A DNA stretch of 6,450 nt from RGIG1668 sp045124495. GTDB lineage: Bacteria > Bacillota > Clostridia > Lachnospirales > Lachnospiraceae. The DNA is taken from the NCBI GenBank assembly GCA_045124495.1, contig JBGVLX010000105.1:1-6450 (forward strand). Direction: 5' to 3'. Positions within the stretch are counted from its first letter, which is position 1. Each line of letters begins with the position of its first letter. Positions 1 through 5,724 of this stretch are shown one piece after another. Below the pieces are notes generated by a model. It was given only the letters and a program-made list of their open reading frames with translations, made no database searches and had not been told where the DNA came from. The translations under genes were made by a program, and so were the position numbers.

Positions 1-32
1 TTGTTTGGACTACCAGTAATGTTTACATACAT
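1..32 (-). CDS. Start of a divergent gene, possibly a flavodoxin-fold NAD(P)H/FMN oxidoreductase (partial)
   Basis: Ten complete codons can be read before the left edge: MYVNITGSPN. They start at an ATG at 32-30, with a GAGG ribosome binding site at 46-43 (10-nt spacer, slightly long) and an extended -10 promoter at 62-54. The hydrophobic strand followed by a GSPN turn resembles the first beta strand and phosphate-binding loop of NADPH-dependent FMN reductases and iron-sulfur flavoproteins, which often begin with a strand and GSPRK/GSPNK. That assignment is inference from ten residues. The gene is transcribed away from trkA. A second ATG four bases downstream is in another frame and runs straight into TAA, so the first ATG is the only workable start. 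That a gene starts here is fairly likely; its function is uncertain. Confidence 0.5.
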   Translation of the reverse strand, partial: MYVNITGSPN

Positions 33-48
33 AACAAAATCACCTCTA

Positions 49-64
49 TGTGTATTATAACACA
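49..64. promoter_or_regulatory. Dyad TGTGT-N6-ACACA over the divergent -10 box
   Basis: A perfect 5-bp inverted repeat, TGTGT at 49-53 and ACACA at 60-64, flanks a 6-bp spacer that is the -10 hexamer of the minus-strand promoter. The 5-6-5 geometry is that of CRP/FNR-family operators (TGTGA-N6-TCACA is the known consensus), although the inner base differs. A protein bound here would cover the -10 box and repress. In AT-rich DNA a 5-bp dyad can arise by chance. Confidence 0.25.
54..62 (-). promoter_or_regulatory. Extended -10 promoter of the divergent gene
   Basis: On the minus strand the bases TGT precede a perfect TATAAT at 59-54, giving an extended -10 element. No good -35 hexamer sits 16-18 bases upstream, as is common for extended -10 promoters. 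The start of transcription would be near 47, leaving a very short leader before the GAGG at 46-43. The -10 hexamer lies exactly in the spacer of a TGTGT-N6-ACACA dyad (49-64). Confidence 0.5.
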
Positions 65-103
65 CAATTACAAACAAGTACAGAGAAAAACATAAAATTT
101 GAC

Positions 104-128
104 AAAAAAATAAGCCGGAAGCGGCTTA
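104..128 (-). terminator. Minus-strand intrinsic terminator without an obvious gene
   Basis: TAAGCCG (111-117) and CGGCTTA (122-128) form a perfect 7-bp stem with a 4-base loop. On the minus strand the stem is followed by a run of seven T (the A run at 104-110). On the plus strand no T run follows, so the hairpin points toward the divergent gene. No gene on the minus strand ends here. It may stop antisense or short RNA from the trkA promoter region before it enters the divergent gene. Confidence 0.6.
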
Positions 129-221
129 AATAAAAGATTCTTTAAAATATTTCTAAAAATGAAGTGTCAAAGACCCGCATTAAAAAATATATAACTATTT
201 AGTGCTTTTTTATTTTTTTGG

Positions 222-230
222 TGGTATAAT
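222..230 (+). promoter_or_regulatory. Extended -10 promoter of trkA
   Basis: TGG followed by a perfect TATAAT at 225-230 gives an extended -10 element. The -35 region is T-rich without a clear TTGACA. Transcription should start near 237. This coincides with the first ATG of the open frame at 237, so that ATG would be leaderless. The promoter therefore supports the start at 300, with a leader of about 63 bases. Confidence 0.65.
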
Positions 231-288
231 AATAAGATGCGAAAAAATATACCCAATGACTTACGGCGGAATCATAATCAGCCAGAAT

Positions 289-293
289 GGAGG
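289..293 (+). promoter_or_regulatory. Ribosome binding site deciding the trkA start
   Basis: GGAGG, six bases before the ATG at 300. The in-frame ATG at 237 has no such site and sits on the predicted transcription start. Confidence 0.8.
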
Positions 294-299
294 ATTAAA

Positions 300-1688
300 A
301 TGAAAACATCCCACGATACGAAAAAAAGTGGTTTGAATATTATAATTGTAGGTTGCGGAAAGGTTGGAACTACTTTAATTGACCAATTATCAAAAGAAGG
401 ACATGATATCACTATTATAGATAAGAGCCCCGAAAACATTCAAAACATTACTAATTTATACGATATTATGGGGATTGTAGGGAATGGAGCCAGCTACAGT
501 GTTCAGATAGAGGCCGGCATTCAAAATGCAGACTTAATTATTGCAGTAACCGAGTCTGACGAGTTAAATCTTTTATGCTGTACCGTAGCAAGTCGCGTCG
601 GTAACTGTGCTGCCATTGCCAGAGTCCGTACTCCGGATTATAGTGACGAAGTTAATTATCTACAGGAAAAATTAGGACTTGCCATGATCATTAACCCTGA
701 ACTTGAAGCAGCCAAAGAAATCTCCAGAATTTTATATCTGCCAACTGCTCTAGAAGTAAACACCTTTGCCCACGGACAGGCGGAATTAATTAAAGTGAAA
801 ATTCCAGTGAAAAATATGCTGGATGGCAGTGCTATTTCTGAAATAAGCAAGACCTTTTCTTTTAGTTTTCTGATTTGTGCCATTGAACGAAATGGAGAAA
901 TTTTTATTCCTTCCGGTAGTTTTATCTTAAGAGGTGGCGATGTAATTTCCTTTGTGGCTTCTAGAAAAAATGCCAGGGAATTCCTAAAAAATATCGGTTT
1001 TAAAACCAATCAGGCGAAAGACACCATGATTATCGGCGGTGGAAAGGTGGCCTATTATCTGGCCAAACAGCTGCTTTCTATTGGAATGGGGGTAAGAATC
1101 ATTGAACAGAGCAAGGAACGTTGTGAAGAGTTAAGTATTCTCCTTCCAAAAGCGATTATCATCAATGGAGATGGTACCGACGAAGAACTATTAAAGGAAG
1201 AAGGTATTACCTACGCAGAATCCTTTGTTCCGCTAACCGGAATTGATGAGGAAAACATCATGCTTACCCTTTATGCAAGACAAATTTCAAATGCCAAGGT
1301 TATCACCAAATTAAACCGTATCAATTTCCGTGAGGTCATTAATACCCTGGATTTAGGAAGTGTGGTATATCCTCGTTTTATTACTTCAGAAGCTATCATT
1401 GCTTATGTTCGTGCAAAGAAGAATTCCATGAACAGTAACATTGAAACCCTTTACCATATGTTTGATTCCCGGGTAGAAGCCATTGAATTTAAGGTAACCG
1501 AAAAATCTGAGGTGACAGATATCCCACTTATGGATTTGTCTTTAAAAAATAATCTGCTTATTTGTTTTATCAATCGAAATGGAAAGATATTTATTCCAAG
1601 TGGCCAGGACTGTATTTTAACAGGAGATACCGTTATGATTGTAACCTCACATACAGGATTTGATAACATACAGGATATCTTAAAATAG
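300..1688 (+). CDS. trkA: Trk potassium transporter regulatory subunit TrkA, two RCK modules
   Basis: This is the cytoplasmic, nucleotide-binding subunit that gates the TrkH potassium channel; TrkA rings bind NAD(H) or ATP/ADP. The 462-residue protein has the full duplicated layout of the family. The first RCK-N Rossmann fold has the glycine loop VGCGKVG at 17-23 and the acidic end of strand 2 at Asp41. The first RCK-C domain covers about 155-230. The second Rossmann fold has IIGGGKVA at 244-251 and Glu269. The second RCK-C domain covers about 390-460. Both RCK-C domains carry the same pattern, RNGxIFIPSG followed by GD (197-206 with Asp214; 426-435 with Asp443), showing the internal duplication. 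It has no membrane segment. The length matches TrkA of about 450-460 residues rather than the single-module KtrA of about 220. The start at 300 is chosen for its GGAGG site; the frame is open 21 codons further upstream to an ATG at 237. trkH follows 158 bases downstream with no terminator between, so the two probably form an operon. Confidence 0.95.
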   Translation: MKTSHDTKKSGLNIIIVGCGKVGTTLIDQLSKEGHDITIIDKSPENIQNITNLYDIMGIVGNGASYSVQIEAGIQNADLIIAVTESDELNLLCCTVASRVGNCAAIARVRTPDYSDEVNYLQEKLGLAMIINPELEAAKEISRILYLPTALEVNTFAHGQAELIKVKIPVKNMLDGSAISEISKTFSFSFLICAIERNGEIFIPSGSFILRGGDVISFVASRKNAREFLKNIGFKTNQAKDTMIIGGGKVAYYLAKQLLSIGMGVRIIEQSKERCEELSILLPKAIIINGDGTDEELLKEEGITYAESFVPLTGIDEENIMLTLYARQISNAKVITKLNRINFREVINTLDLGSVVYPRFITSEAIIAYVRAKKNSMNSNIETLYHMFDSRVEAIEFKVTEKSEVTDIPLMDLSLKNNLLICFINRNGKIFIPSGQDCILTGDTVMIVTSHTGFDNIQDILK

Positions 1689-1717
1689 GAAAAAAAAATT
1701 AGGAAATAAATATTTAA

Positions 1718-1840
1718 AATAATATGAAAAGACTTTGATAAAATGTATCTTTTGAATAACACGAAAAAGACTTGATAAAATCTATCTTTTAAATAATACG
1801 AAAAGACTTTGATAAAATACTCGATATCTTACGAAAGGAT
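1718..1840 (+). repeat. Three 37-bp tandem repeats plus a decayed fourth, between trkA and trkH
   Basis: Units begin at 1718, 1755 and 1792, an exact 37-bp period. Each opens with AATAAtAcG-like sequence, then GAAAAGACTTTGATAAAAT with small changes, then a pyrimidine-rich tail near ATCTTTT in the first two units. TTGATAAAAT is identical in all three (1735-1744, 1772-1781, 1809-1818). A shorter fourth match, ACGAAAGGATTTTGA at 1831-1845, differs at two bases from the corresponding part of unit 3 (ACGAAAAGACTTTGA), and its change creates the AAAGGA ribosome binding site of trkH. The repeats are non-coding, and nothing here looks like a terminator. TTGATAAAAT contains TGATAAAAT, an extended -10-like element, so each unit could be a weak internal promoter. 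That is inference. Confidence 0.85.
1834..1839 (+). promoter_or_regulatory. Ribosome binding site of trkH, inside a decayed repeat unit
   Basis: AAAGGA, seven bases before the ATG at 1847. It lies in the degenerate fourth copy of the 37-bp repeat, where AAAGAC of the other units reads AAGGAT. Confidence 0.75.
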
Positions 1841-1846
1841 TTTGAC

Positions 1847-3310
1847 ATGAATACTTCAATTATACGTTATGTGTTAGGATGGGTTCTGAAAATCGAAGCA
1901 GTTCTTATGCTGCTTCCCTTTGTTGTTGGTATCATTTACGGTGAGAAAGAAGCTTTTTCCTATCTGATTGCATTTGCAGTCTGTGGAGTGCTTGGCACCA
2001 TCCTTACCCTAAAAAAACCGGAAAGTACCATTTTTTACTTAAAAGAGGGTTGTGTTGCCACTGCTCTAAGCTGGATTTTTCTTAGTTTGTTCGGCTGTCT
2101 GCCATTTATGCTTACCAGGGAAATTCCTGCCTTTCATGACGCATTATTTGAAACCATTTCTGGTTTCACTACCACTGGTGCCAGCATTTTAAGCGATGTA
2201 GAGGCTTTGTCTCATTGTACCATATTTTGGAGAAGTTTTACCCACTGGATTGGTGGTATGGGAGTTTTGGTTTTCCTTTTGGCAATCATTCCTTTAAGTG
2301 GCGGCTCAAATATTAATCTTATGAGAGCGGAAAGTCCTGGTCCTTCCGTAGGTAAATTGGTTCCAAAGATTCGATATACTGCACGGCTTTTATATATCAT
2401 TTATATAATATTAACTTTAATTGAAATGGTGTTCCTTTTATTTGGCAAAATGCCATTATTTGATGCCATAACTACATCTTTTGGTACTGCCGGTACTGGT
2501 GGTTTTGTTATAAAAAACGACAGCATAATGGGATATTCCCCATACATTCAATGGGTAGTCACCATCTTTATGATTTTGTTCGGTGTCAATTTTAATGCCT
2601 ATTACTTTATCTTTTTAAAGGAATTTAAGAAAGCCTTTAGCATTGAAGAGGTACGGTGCTATTTTCTCATTATTTTTATTTCCACCGCCATAATCTTCCT
2701 TAACATCCTTCAGACCGGTATGAAAGTCGGTGACTGTTTCAGGCACGCAGCCTTTCAGGTTGGTTCCATTATTACTTCTACGGGATTTGCTACTGCAGAT
2801 TTTAACCTTTGGCCGGAAACCTCCAGAACCATTCTTGTACTTTTAATGTTTATTGGTGCCTGTGCCGGAAGTACCGGAGGTGGTATTAAGGTTTCCCGTA
2901 TCGTAATTATGATAAAGACGGTATTTAAGGAATTGCATTCCTACATTCATCCAAAGAGTATTAAGAAAATTAAGATGGATGGAAAACCGGTAGAACACGA
3001 AGTGGTAAGAGCCATTAACGTATATTTTATTACCTTTATTATCCTGTTTACTTTATCTGTTTTTGCACTTTCTTTTGAAGGGCATGATTTGATAACGAAT
3101 TTTACAGCTGTCATTGCCACACTGAATAATATCGGTCCGGGACTGGAACTGGTAGGGCCTACCGGTAATTTCGGATTTTTCAGTCCATTTTCCAAGTATG
3201 TGCTAATGTTTGACATGCTGGCAGGAAGATTGGAACTGTTCCCACTCCTTATTTTATTCCATCCAAGTCTCTGGACGGAAATGATTCATTCAAAACGAAA
3301 AATGCATTAA
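1847..3310 (+). CDS. trkH: Trk potassium channel subunit TrkH
   Basis: This is the membrane pore of the Trk/Ktr/HKT superfamily for potassium uptake. The 487-residue protein shows the expected four M1-P-M2 repeats with one filter glycine in each pore loop: TTTGAS at 108-113, GTAGTGGF at 213-220, TSTGFAT at 310-316 and NNIGPG at 427-432. The glycine-rich segment GSTGGGIKVSR at 341-351 is the flexible gating loop in the third M2 helix. About ten hydrophobic segments surround these, starting with two N-terminal helices (about 8-30 and 37-55) typical of TrkH and absent from the shorter KtrB. A basic cytoplasmic stretch, about 361-380, follows the gating loop. The length of about 480 residues is normal for TrkH, and no filter residue looks broken. 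Its partner TrkA is encoded directly upstream. A bidirectional hairpin terminator follows 20 bases after the stop. Confidence 0.95.
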   Translation: MNTSIIRYVLGWVLKIEAVLMLLPFVVGIIYGEKEAFSYLIAFAVCGVLGTILTLKKPESTIFYLKEGCVATALSWIFLSLFGCLPFMLTREIPAFHDALFETISGFTTTGASILSDVEALSHCTIFWRSFTHWIGGMGVLVFLLAIIPLSGGSNINLMRAESPGPSVGKLVPKIRYTARLLYIIYIILTLIEMVFLLFGKMPLFDAITTSFGTAGTGGFVIKNDSIMGYSPYIQWVVTIFMILFGVNFNAYYFIFLKEFKKAFSIEEVRCYFLIIFISTAIIFLNILQTGMKVGDCFRHAAFQVGSIITSTGFATADFNLWPETSRTILVLLMFIGACAGSTGGGIKVSRIVIMIKTVFKELHSYIHPKSIKKIKMDGKPVEHEVVRAINVYFITFIILFTLSVFALSFEGHDLITNFTAVIATLNNIGPGLELVGPTGNFGFFSPFSKYVLMFDMLAGRLELFPLLILFHPSLWTEMIHSKRKMH

Positions 3311-3330
3311 TGAACATGATACCTGGTTCC

Positions 3331-3373
3331 AAAAAAAATGCCTGGGCTGTTAGGCTCAGGCTTAACTTTTCTT
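3331..3373. terminator. Bidirectional terminator between convergent trkH and fic
   Basis: GCCTGGGC (3340-3347) pairs with GCTCAGGC (3354-3361) over eight positions including one G-T wobble, with the 6-base loop TGTTAG. On the plus strand TTAACTTTTCTTT follows; on the minus strand the A run at 3331-3338 gives eight T. The better T tract is on the minus strand, so it can end both the trk mRNA and the fic mRNA. Confidence 0.8.
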
Positions 3374-3374
3374 T

Positions 3375-3440
3375 AAATGTTTACATTCATTTATTCACGA
3401 ATTTCCAAAATGTTTATATTCACTTTTTCACGAATTATCA
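3375..3440. repeat. Two 33-bp tandem repeats downstream of fic
   Basis: Copy 1 (3375-3407) and copy 2 (3408-3440) share AAATGTTTA.ATTCA.TT.TTCACGAATT, differing at 5 of 33 positions. They lie between the bidirectional terminator and the end of fic, so they would form part of the fic 3' untranslated region. The first copy contains AATGTTTACATT, a small palindrome that is imperfect in the second copy. No protein function is evident: the short plus-strand frame from 3378 has no ribosome binding site and lies behind a terminator. Confidence 0.8.
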
Positions 3441-3481
3441 ATTTTCATCTTATCATTTGTAGCAGTCATGCTTGAAAATCC

Positions 3482-3520
3482 AGATTCTTTCACACTGTTA
3501 TCCAATCTTCGAAAGAATCT
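3482..3520 (-). other. 10-bp inverted repeat spanning the fic stop codon
   Basis: AGATTCTTTC (3482-3491) and GAAAGAATCT (3511-3520) are perfect reverse complements separated by 19 bases. The pair encloses the fic stop codon. It lacks a clear T run and the loop is large, so it is at best a weak terminator or an mRNA-stabilising hairpin. The bidirectional hairpin further on is the better terminator. Confidence 0.4.
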
Positions 3521-4598
3521 TCTTATCATTTCGCTTTGCAAACTCACTTAACGAATACGAACGAATTCTTTGACTTACGATATTGGGAACCAAAAATCCA
3601 TTATTAGTCAGCTTCACGCACCGATTGATAATGGTTTTATTTGTCACACCAAGCATCTTACTTACATCAATCGGCGTAAACTCCAGCATTTTCTTTTTCA
3701 AAAGAAATACCAATAAGTCCTTCTCCTTTGCATTCAAGTAGGACAAACTGCCATCTAAATCATCTTCCTGAACACCCTTTGACAATTCATATACTCTTTG
3801 CGAATACAATTCCACCATACGCAGAAAATAATTTACCCAGATTTCAGGATGTGGCGGATTTTCTCTTCCTGAATAATATAATGCCGGAAGACCCATCTGA
3901 AGCGATTCGTAATACTCATCCGGGTCATAAGCAAAGTATTCTTCCAAGGAACCAATTCCATTAAATCCATAACCATAAAAATCTAAAATATATCCAGACA
4001 TAAGTCTCGCAGTTCTTCCATTTCCATCTTCAAAAGGATGAATCGTAACCAATTGATAATGAACTACCGCTGCAATGATGAGCGGATGATCATCTGTTGT
4101 GTTTACATAATCGACCAATTCATCCAACAGTTCAGGAATATCCGAATATTCAGGAGGAATATAATCCGGCGTTCCTGTAGCTGCATCATATACCGCAAAC
4201 AACACACCCGGAGGCATCGGTCCTCTTAGGCCTATCTTTTCTTTTGATGCACCTTTTTCGACTATCCCCTGTACTTCAAGAATCATTTCTTTTGAAAAAG
4301 CCTCTTTTCTTTTCAACTTTTCCTCAAGCAGATTTAATGCAAGAAAATAATTCCTAATCTCCTGCTCTGGTTTCAAAAAGTGCTTATGCTCGTCTCTTTC
4401 AATAGCATCATCCGCCTGTTTCTCCGTAAGCGGATTGCCCTCAATCTTATTTGATGCATAAGAACTCTTTTTCTTAGAATTCTTGCGCAATCTATTCTTT
4501 GTCATAGGTGGCAACTCTATTGTATTTAACGAAAAACGGTTTTCGTCAATGGATGATATTTTCTTTAATATGTCGTTAGTTAATGTAACTTTTATCAT
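3498..4598 (-). CDS. Class II Fic family protein with C-terminal winged helix
   Basis: Fic proteins usually transfer AMP from ATP to a hydroxyl of a target protein; the target here is unknown. The full active-site motif HPFEDGNGRTAR is at 187-198: His187 is the catalytic base, Asp/Gly/Asn bind metal and phosphate, and the arginines bind the gamma phosphate. An N-terminal inhibitory helix carries SNKIEGN at 49-55, matching [S/T]xxxE[G/N] and making this class II, self-inhibited. The beta-hairpin flap that positions targets is in about 137-152. The C-terminal part (about 292-350) looks like a winged helix, with IDVSKMLGVTNKTIINRCVKL as helix-turn-helix. This is the Fic_N/Fic/HTH layout of free-standing housekeeping-type Fic proteins, about 360-380 residues. 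The start at 4598 (366 residues) has GAGG eight bases upstream; the in-frame ATG at 4604 lies only two bases from that GAGG. The upstream ATP-grasp gene ends 60 bases away on the same strand. No antitoxin gene is adjacent. Confidence 0.92.
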   Translation of the reverse strand: MIKVTLTNDILKKISSIDENRFSLNTIELPPMTKNRLRKNSKKKSSYASNKIEGNPLTEKQADDAIERDEHKHFLKPEQEIRNYFLALNLLEEKLKRKEAFSKEMILEVQGIVEKGASKEKIGLRGPMPPGVLFAVYDAATGTPDYIPPEYSDIPELLDELVDYVNTTDDHPLIIAAVVHYQLVTIHPFEDGNGRTARLMSGYILDFYGYGFNGIGSLEEYFAYDPDEYYESLQMGLPALYYSGRENPPHPEIWVNYFLRMVELYSQRVYELSKGVQEDDLDGSLSYLNAKEKDLLVFLLKKKMLEFTPIDVSKMLGVTNKTIINRCVKLTNNGFLVPNIVSQRIRSYSLSEFAKRNDKKILSKIG

Positions 4599-4606
4599 GG
4601 ACATTA

Positions 4607-4610
4607 CCTC
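4607..4610 (-). promoter_or_regulatory. Ribosome binding site deciding the fic start
   Basis: GAGG on the minus strand at 4610-4607, eight bases before the ATG at 4598 but only two before the ATG at 4604. The spacing favours the shorter protein. Confidence 0.7.
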
Positions 4611-4616
4611 TTCGAA

Positions 4617-4635
4617 ACTATTCTTAAATAGTATA
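4617..4635 (-). promoter_or_regulatory. Possible fic promoter with overlapping dyad
   Basis: On the minus strand TATACT (4635-4630) matches five of six bases of a -10 box. The -35 region is weak (TGGAAT, 17 bases upstream). A perfect 6-bp dyad, ACTATT (4617-4622) and AATAGT (4627-4632) with a 4-base spacer, overlaps the -10 box and the expected transcription start. Since the Fic protein has its own DNA-binding-like domain, autoregulation is conceivable but unproven. Read-through from the ATP-grasp gene is also possible, because no terminator separates them. Confidence 0.35.
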
Positions 4636-4658
4636 TCCCATTCGCGTTAAAAATTCCA

Positions 4659-5600
4659 TTAAATTTTCACTATTTTTACACTATTTTTCACAAGATAAGA
4701 AACATATTCTGCTACAATGTCAATATCCGTATTGGCATATAACATTCTTGCTCCTACCACATCTTCTATTTCATTAAAATATAACATTCCCTGATGAAAT
4801 ACAAAGTCGATTCCAGCCAGACCAATATTTAAGCCTCCTATTACCTTATTTACCAATGCTTCTTCTTCCGGGTTTAATTCATATTCTGCTACTTTTCCCC
4901 CTAGGCTATAATTACTTTTAAAGTCGTTTTCATTGGTTCGCAGCATAGCTTTTACAATTCGATTGCCTATCACATAAACTCTTACGTCTTTTCCCGGTTC
5001 CGAGGCAAATTCCTGACATAAGAAGTTATTTTTCCGAAAGAAATCCATTTGGTGGAAATCATTACTTTCCTGCCACTGAATTTTTTCCTCTTTACTCTCC
5101 TTATCCTTCGAAGATTCGATTTCCTGCTTTTCTTGTGAATATTCGATTTTCCTCTTTTCATCCGGAGTCTGAATCAGAAATACTTCTCCTCCTCCATGTC
5201 CATTTAAGGATTTTAAAACATAAGGATATTTTTCCGGTTCAACATTTCCATAATAACTATCTAGTACCGGAATTCCTTTTTGTACTGCATAACTATAAGC
5301 CAATGCCTTGTCGTTCCCAATCAAAGTCACAAAGGAATCATTCCAGACTTTGATTCCAGCCATTTCAAAATGTTTCGCTAAAACGTAATCTCTGCTTCGG
5401 TTAATCACCAGAGCAGGCTTCGTACACTTTTCTCCCTTTACATAAAACTCCGTTTCCGAATTTTTAATCACCAGGCCTAGTTCTTCTTTTAACACTAATG
5501 TTAGGGAAATGCCATATTTTTCGCATTCCTTAAAGTATAAATTTACATATTCTATGTTTTTTAAATAATCTTCTTTTTCGTATAAAATCCACCAGTTCAT
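4659..5600 (-). CDS. RimK-like ATP-grasp ligase, substrate unknown
   Basis: ATP-grasp ligases activate a carboxylate as acyl phosphate and join it to an amine or other nucleophile. RimK relatives add amino acids to peptides or modify peptide side chains. From the ATG at 5600 the protein has 313 residues. An N-terminal Rossmann-like domain covers about 1-110. The ATP-binding part has VLK with Lys130 and the glycine-rich loop GHGGGE at 134-139. The adenine-binding QEF starts at Gln196. GKDVRVYV at 203-210, Arg221 and FKSNYSLGG at 227-235 are typical RimK core motifs. Metal ligands are Asp265 (GIDF), Glu277 and Glu279. The usual RimK motif here is E-x-N; this protein has E-I-E followed by Asp280. 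A charged insertion, about 149-183, separates the glycine loop from QEF. The start at 5600 has GAGG six bases upstream; the longer GTG start at 5612 overlaps that site. The substrate cannot be inferred from the neighbours, and I do not assign a gene symbol. Confidence 0.85.
   Translation of the reverse strand: MNWWILYEKEDYLKNIEYVNLYFKECEKYGISLTLVLKEELGLVIKNSETEFYVKGEKCTKPALVINRSRDYVLAKHFEMAGIKVWNDSFVTLIGNDKALAYSYAVQKGIPVLDSYYGNVEPEKYPYVLKSLNGHGGGEVFLIQTPDEKRKIEYSQEKQEIESSKDKESKEEKIQWQESNDFHQMDFFRKNNFLCQEFASEPGKDVRVYVIGNRIVKAMLRTNENDFKSNYSLGGKVAEYELNPEEEALVNKVIGGLNIGLAGIDFVFHQGMLYFNEIEDVVGARMLYANTDIDIVAEYVSYLVKNSVKIVKI
5110..5159 (-). repeat. 27-bp internal duplication in the ATP-grasp insertion
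   Basis: Bases 5137-5159 match 5110-5132 at 19 of 23 positions, both around ATTCGATTT..C..CTTTTC-like sequence. The 27-bp offset equals nine codons, so the frame is kept. It encodes the IEYSQEK and IESSKDK segments of the Glu/Lys/Ser-rich insertion. This looks like a slipped-strand or unequal duplication that lengthened a surface loop. Confidence 0.65.
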
Positions 5601-5718
5601 GTCTGACCTCACATCTTGTTTAATATTCCAACCGCTTTAAACTTCCCTCTTCTTCACACGTTTCCTGCTTTGGAGTTCCTACGTTATTTTGATTCCTTTG
5701 AGTCACTTTCAAATAAAA

Positions 5719-5724
5719 ATTATA
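5719..5724 (-). promoter_or_regulatory. Possible -10 box of the ATP-grasp gene
   Basis: A perfect TATAAT on the minus strand, about 120 bases before the ATG at 5600. No convincing -35 hexamer and no TG extension accompany it, so it is only a candidate in AT-rich DNA. Confidence 0.3.

Noticed and set aside
237..299. A 21-residue N-terminal extension of TrkA from the ATG at 237
   Set aside because: It has no ribosome binding site and coincides with the transcription start predicted from the extended -10 box; the ATG at 300 has a GGAGG at good spacing and matches the usual TrkA start.
231..299. A c-di-AMP (ydaO-type) riboswitch in the trkA leader
   Set aside because: Such riboswitches often control potassium uptake genes, but the leader is only about 63 bases and shows none of the expected stems or a terminator.
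656..1009. Minus-strand open frame inside trkA
   Set aside because: It is a shadow frame opposite a well-conserved coding region, with no ribosome binding site and no recognisable domain.
1718..1840. A CRISPR array in the trkA-trkH gap
   Set aside because: The 37-bp units are directly adjacent without unique spacers and no cas gene is near; it is a plain tandem repeat.
2947..3216. Minus-strand open frame inside trkH
   Set aside because: It lies opposite the last TrkH pore segment and is a by-product of that coding sequence.
3378..3476. A 32-codon plus-strand frame across the 33-bp repeats
   Set aside because: The unit length is a multiple of three, which keeps the frame open by chance; there is no ribosome binding site and a terminator stands directly upstream.
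3728..4229. Two plus-strand open frames opposite fic
   Set aside because: They are antisense shadows of the Fic coding region, low in complexity and without start signals.
3498..4598. A Fic/antitoxin (class I toxin) module
   Set aside because: The inhibitory motif SNKIEGN is within the Fic protein itself, and no small antitoxin gene precedes it.
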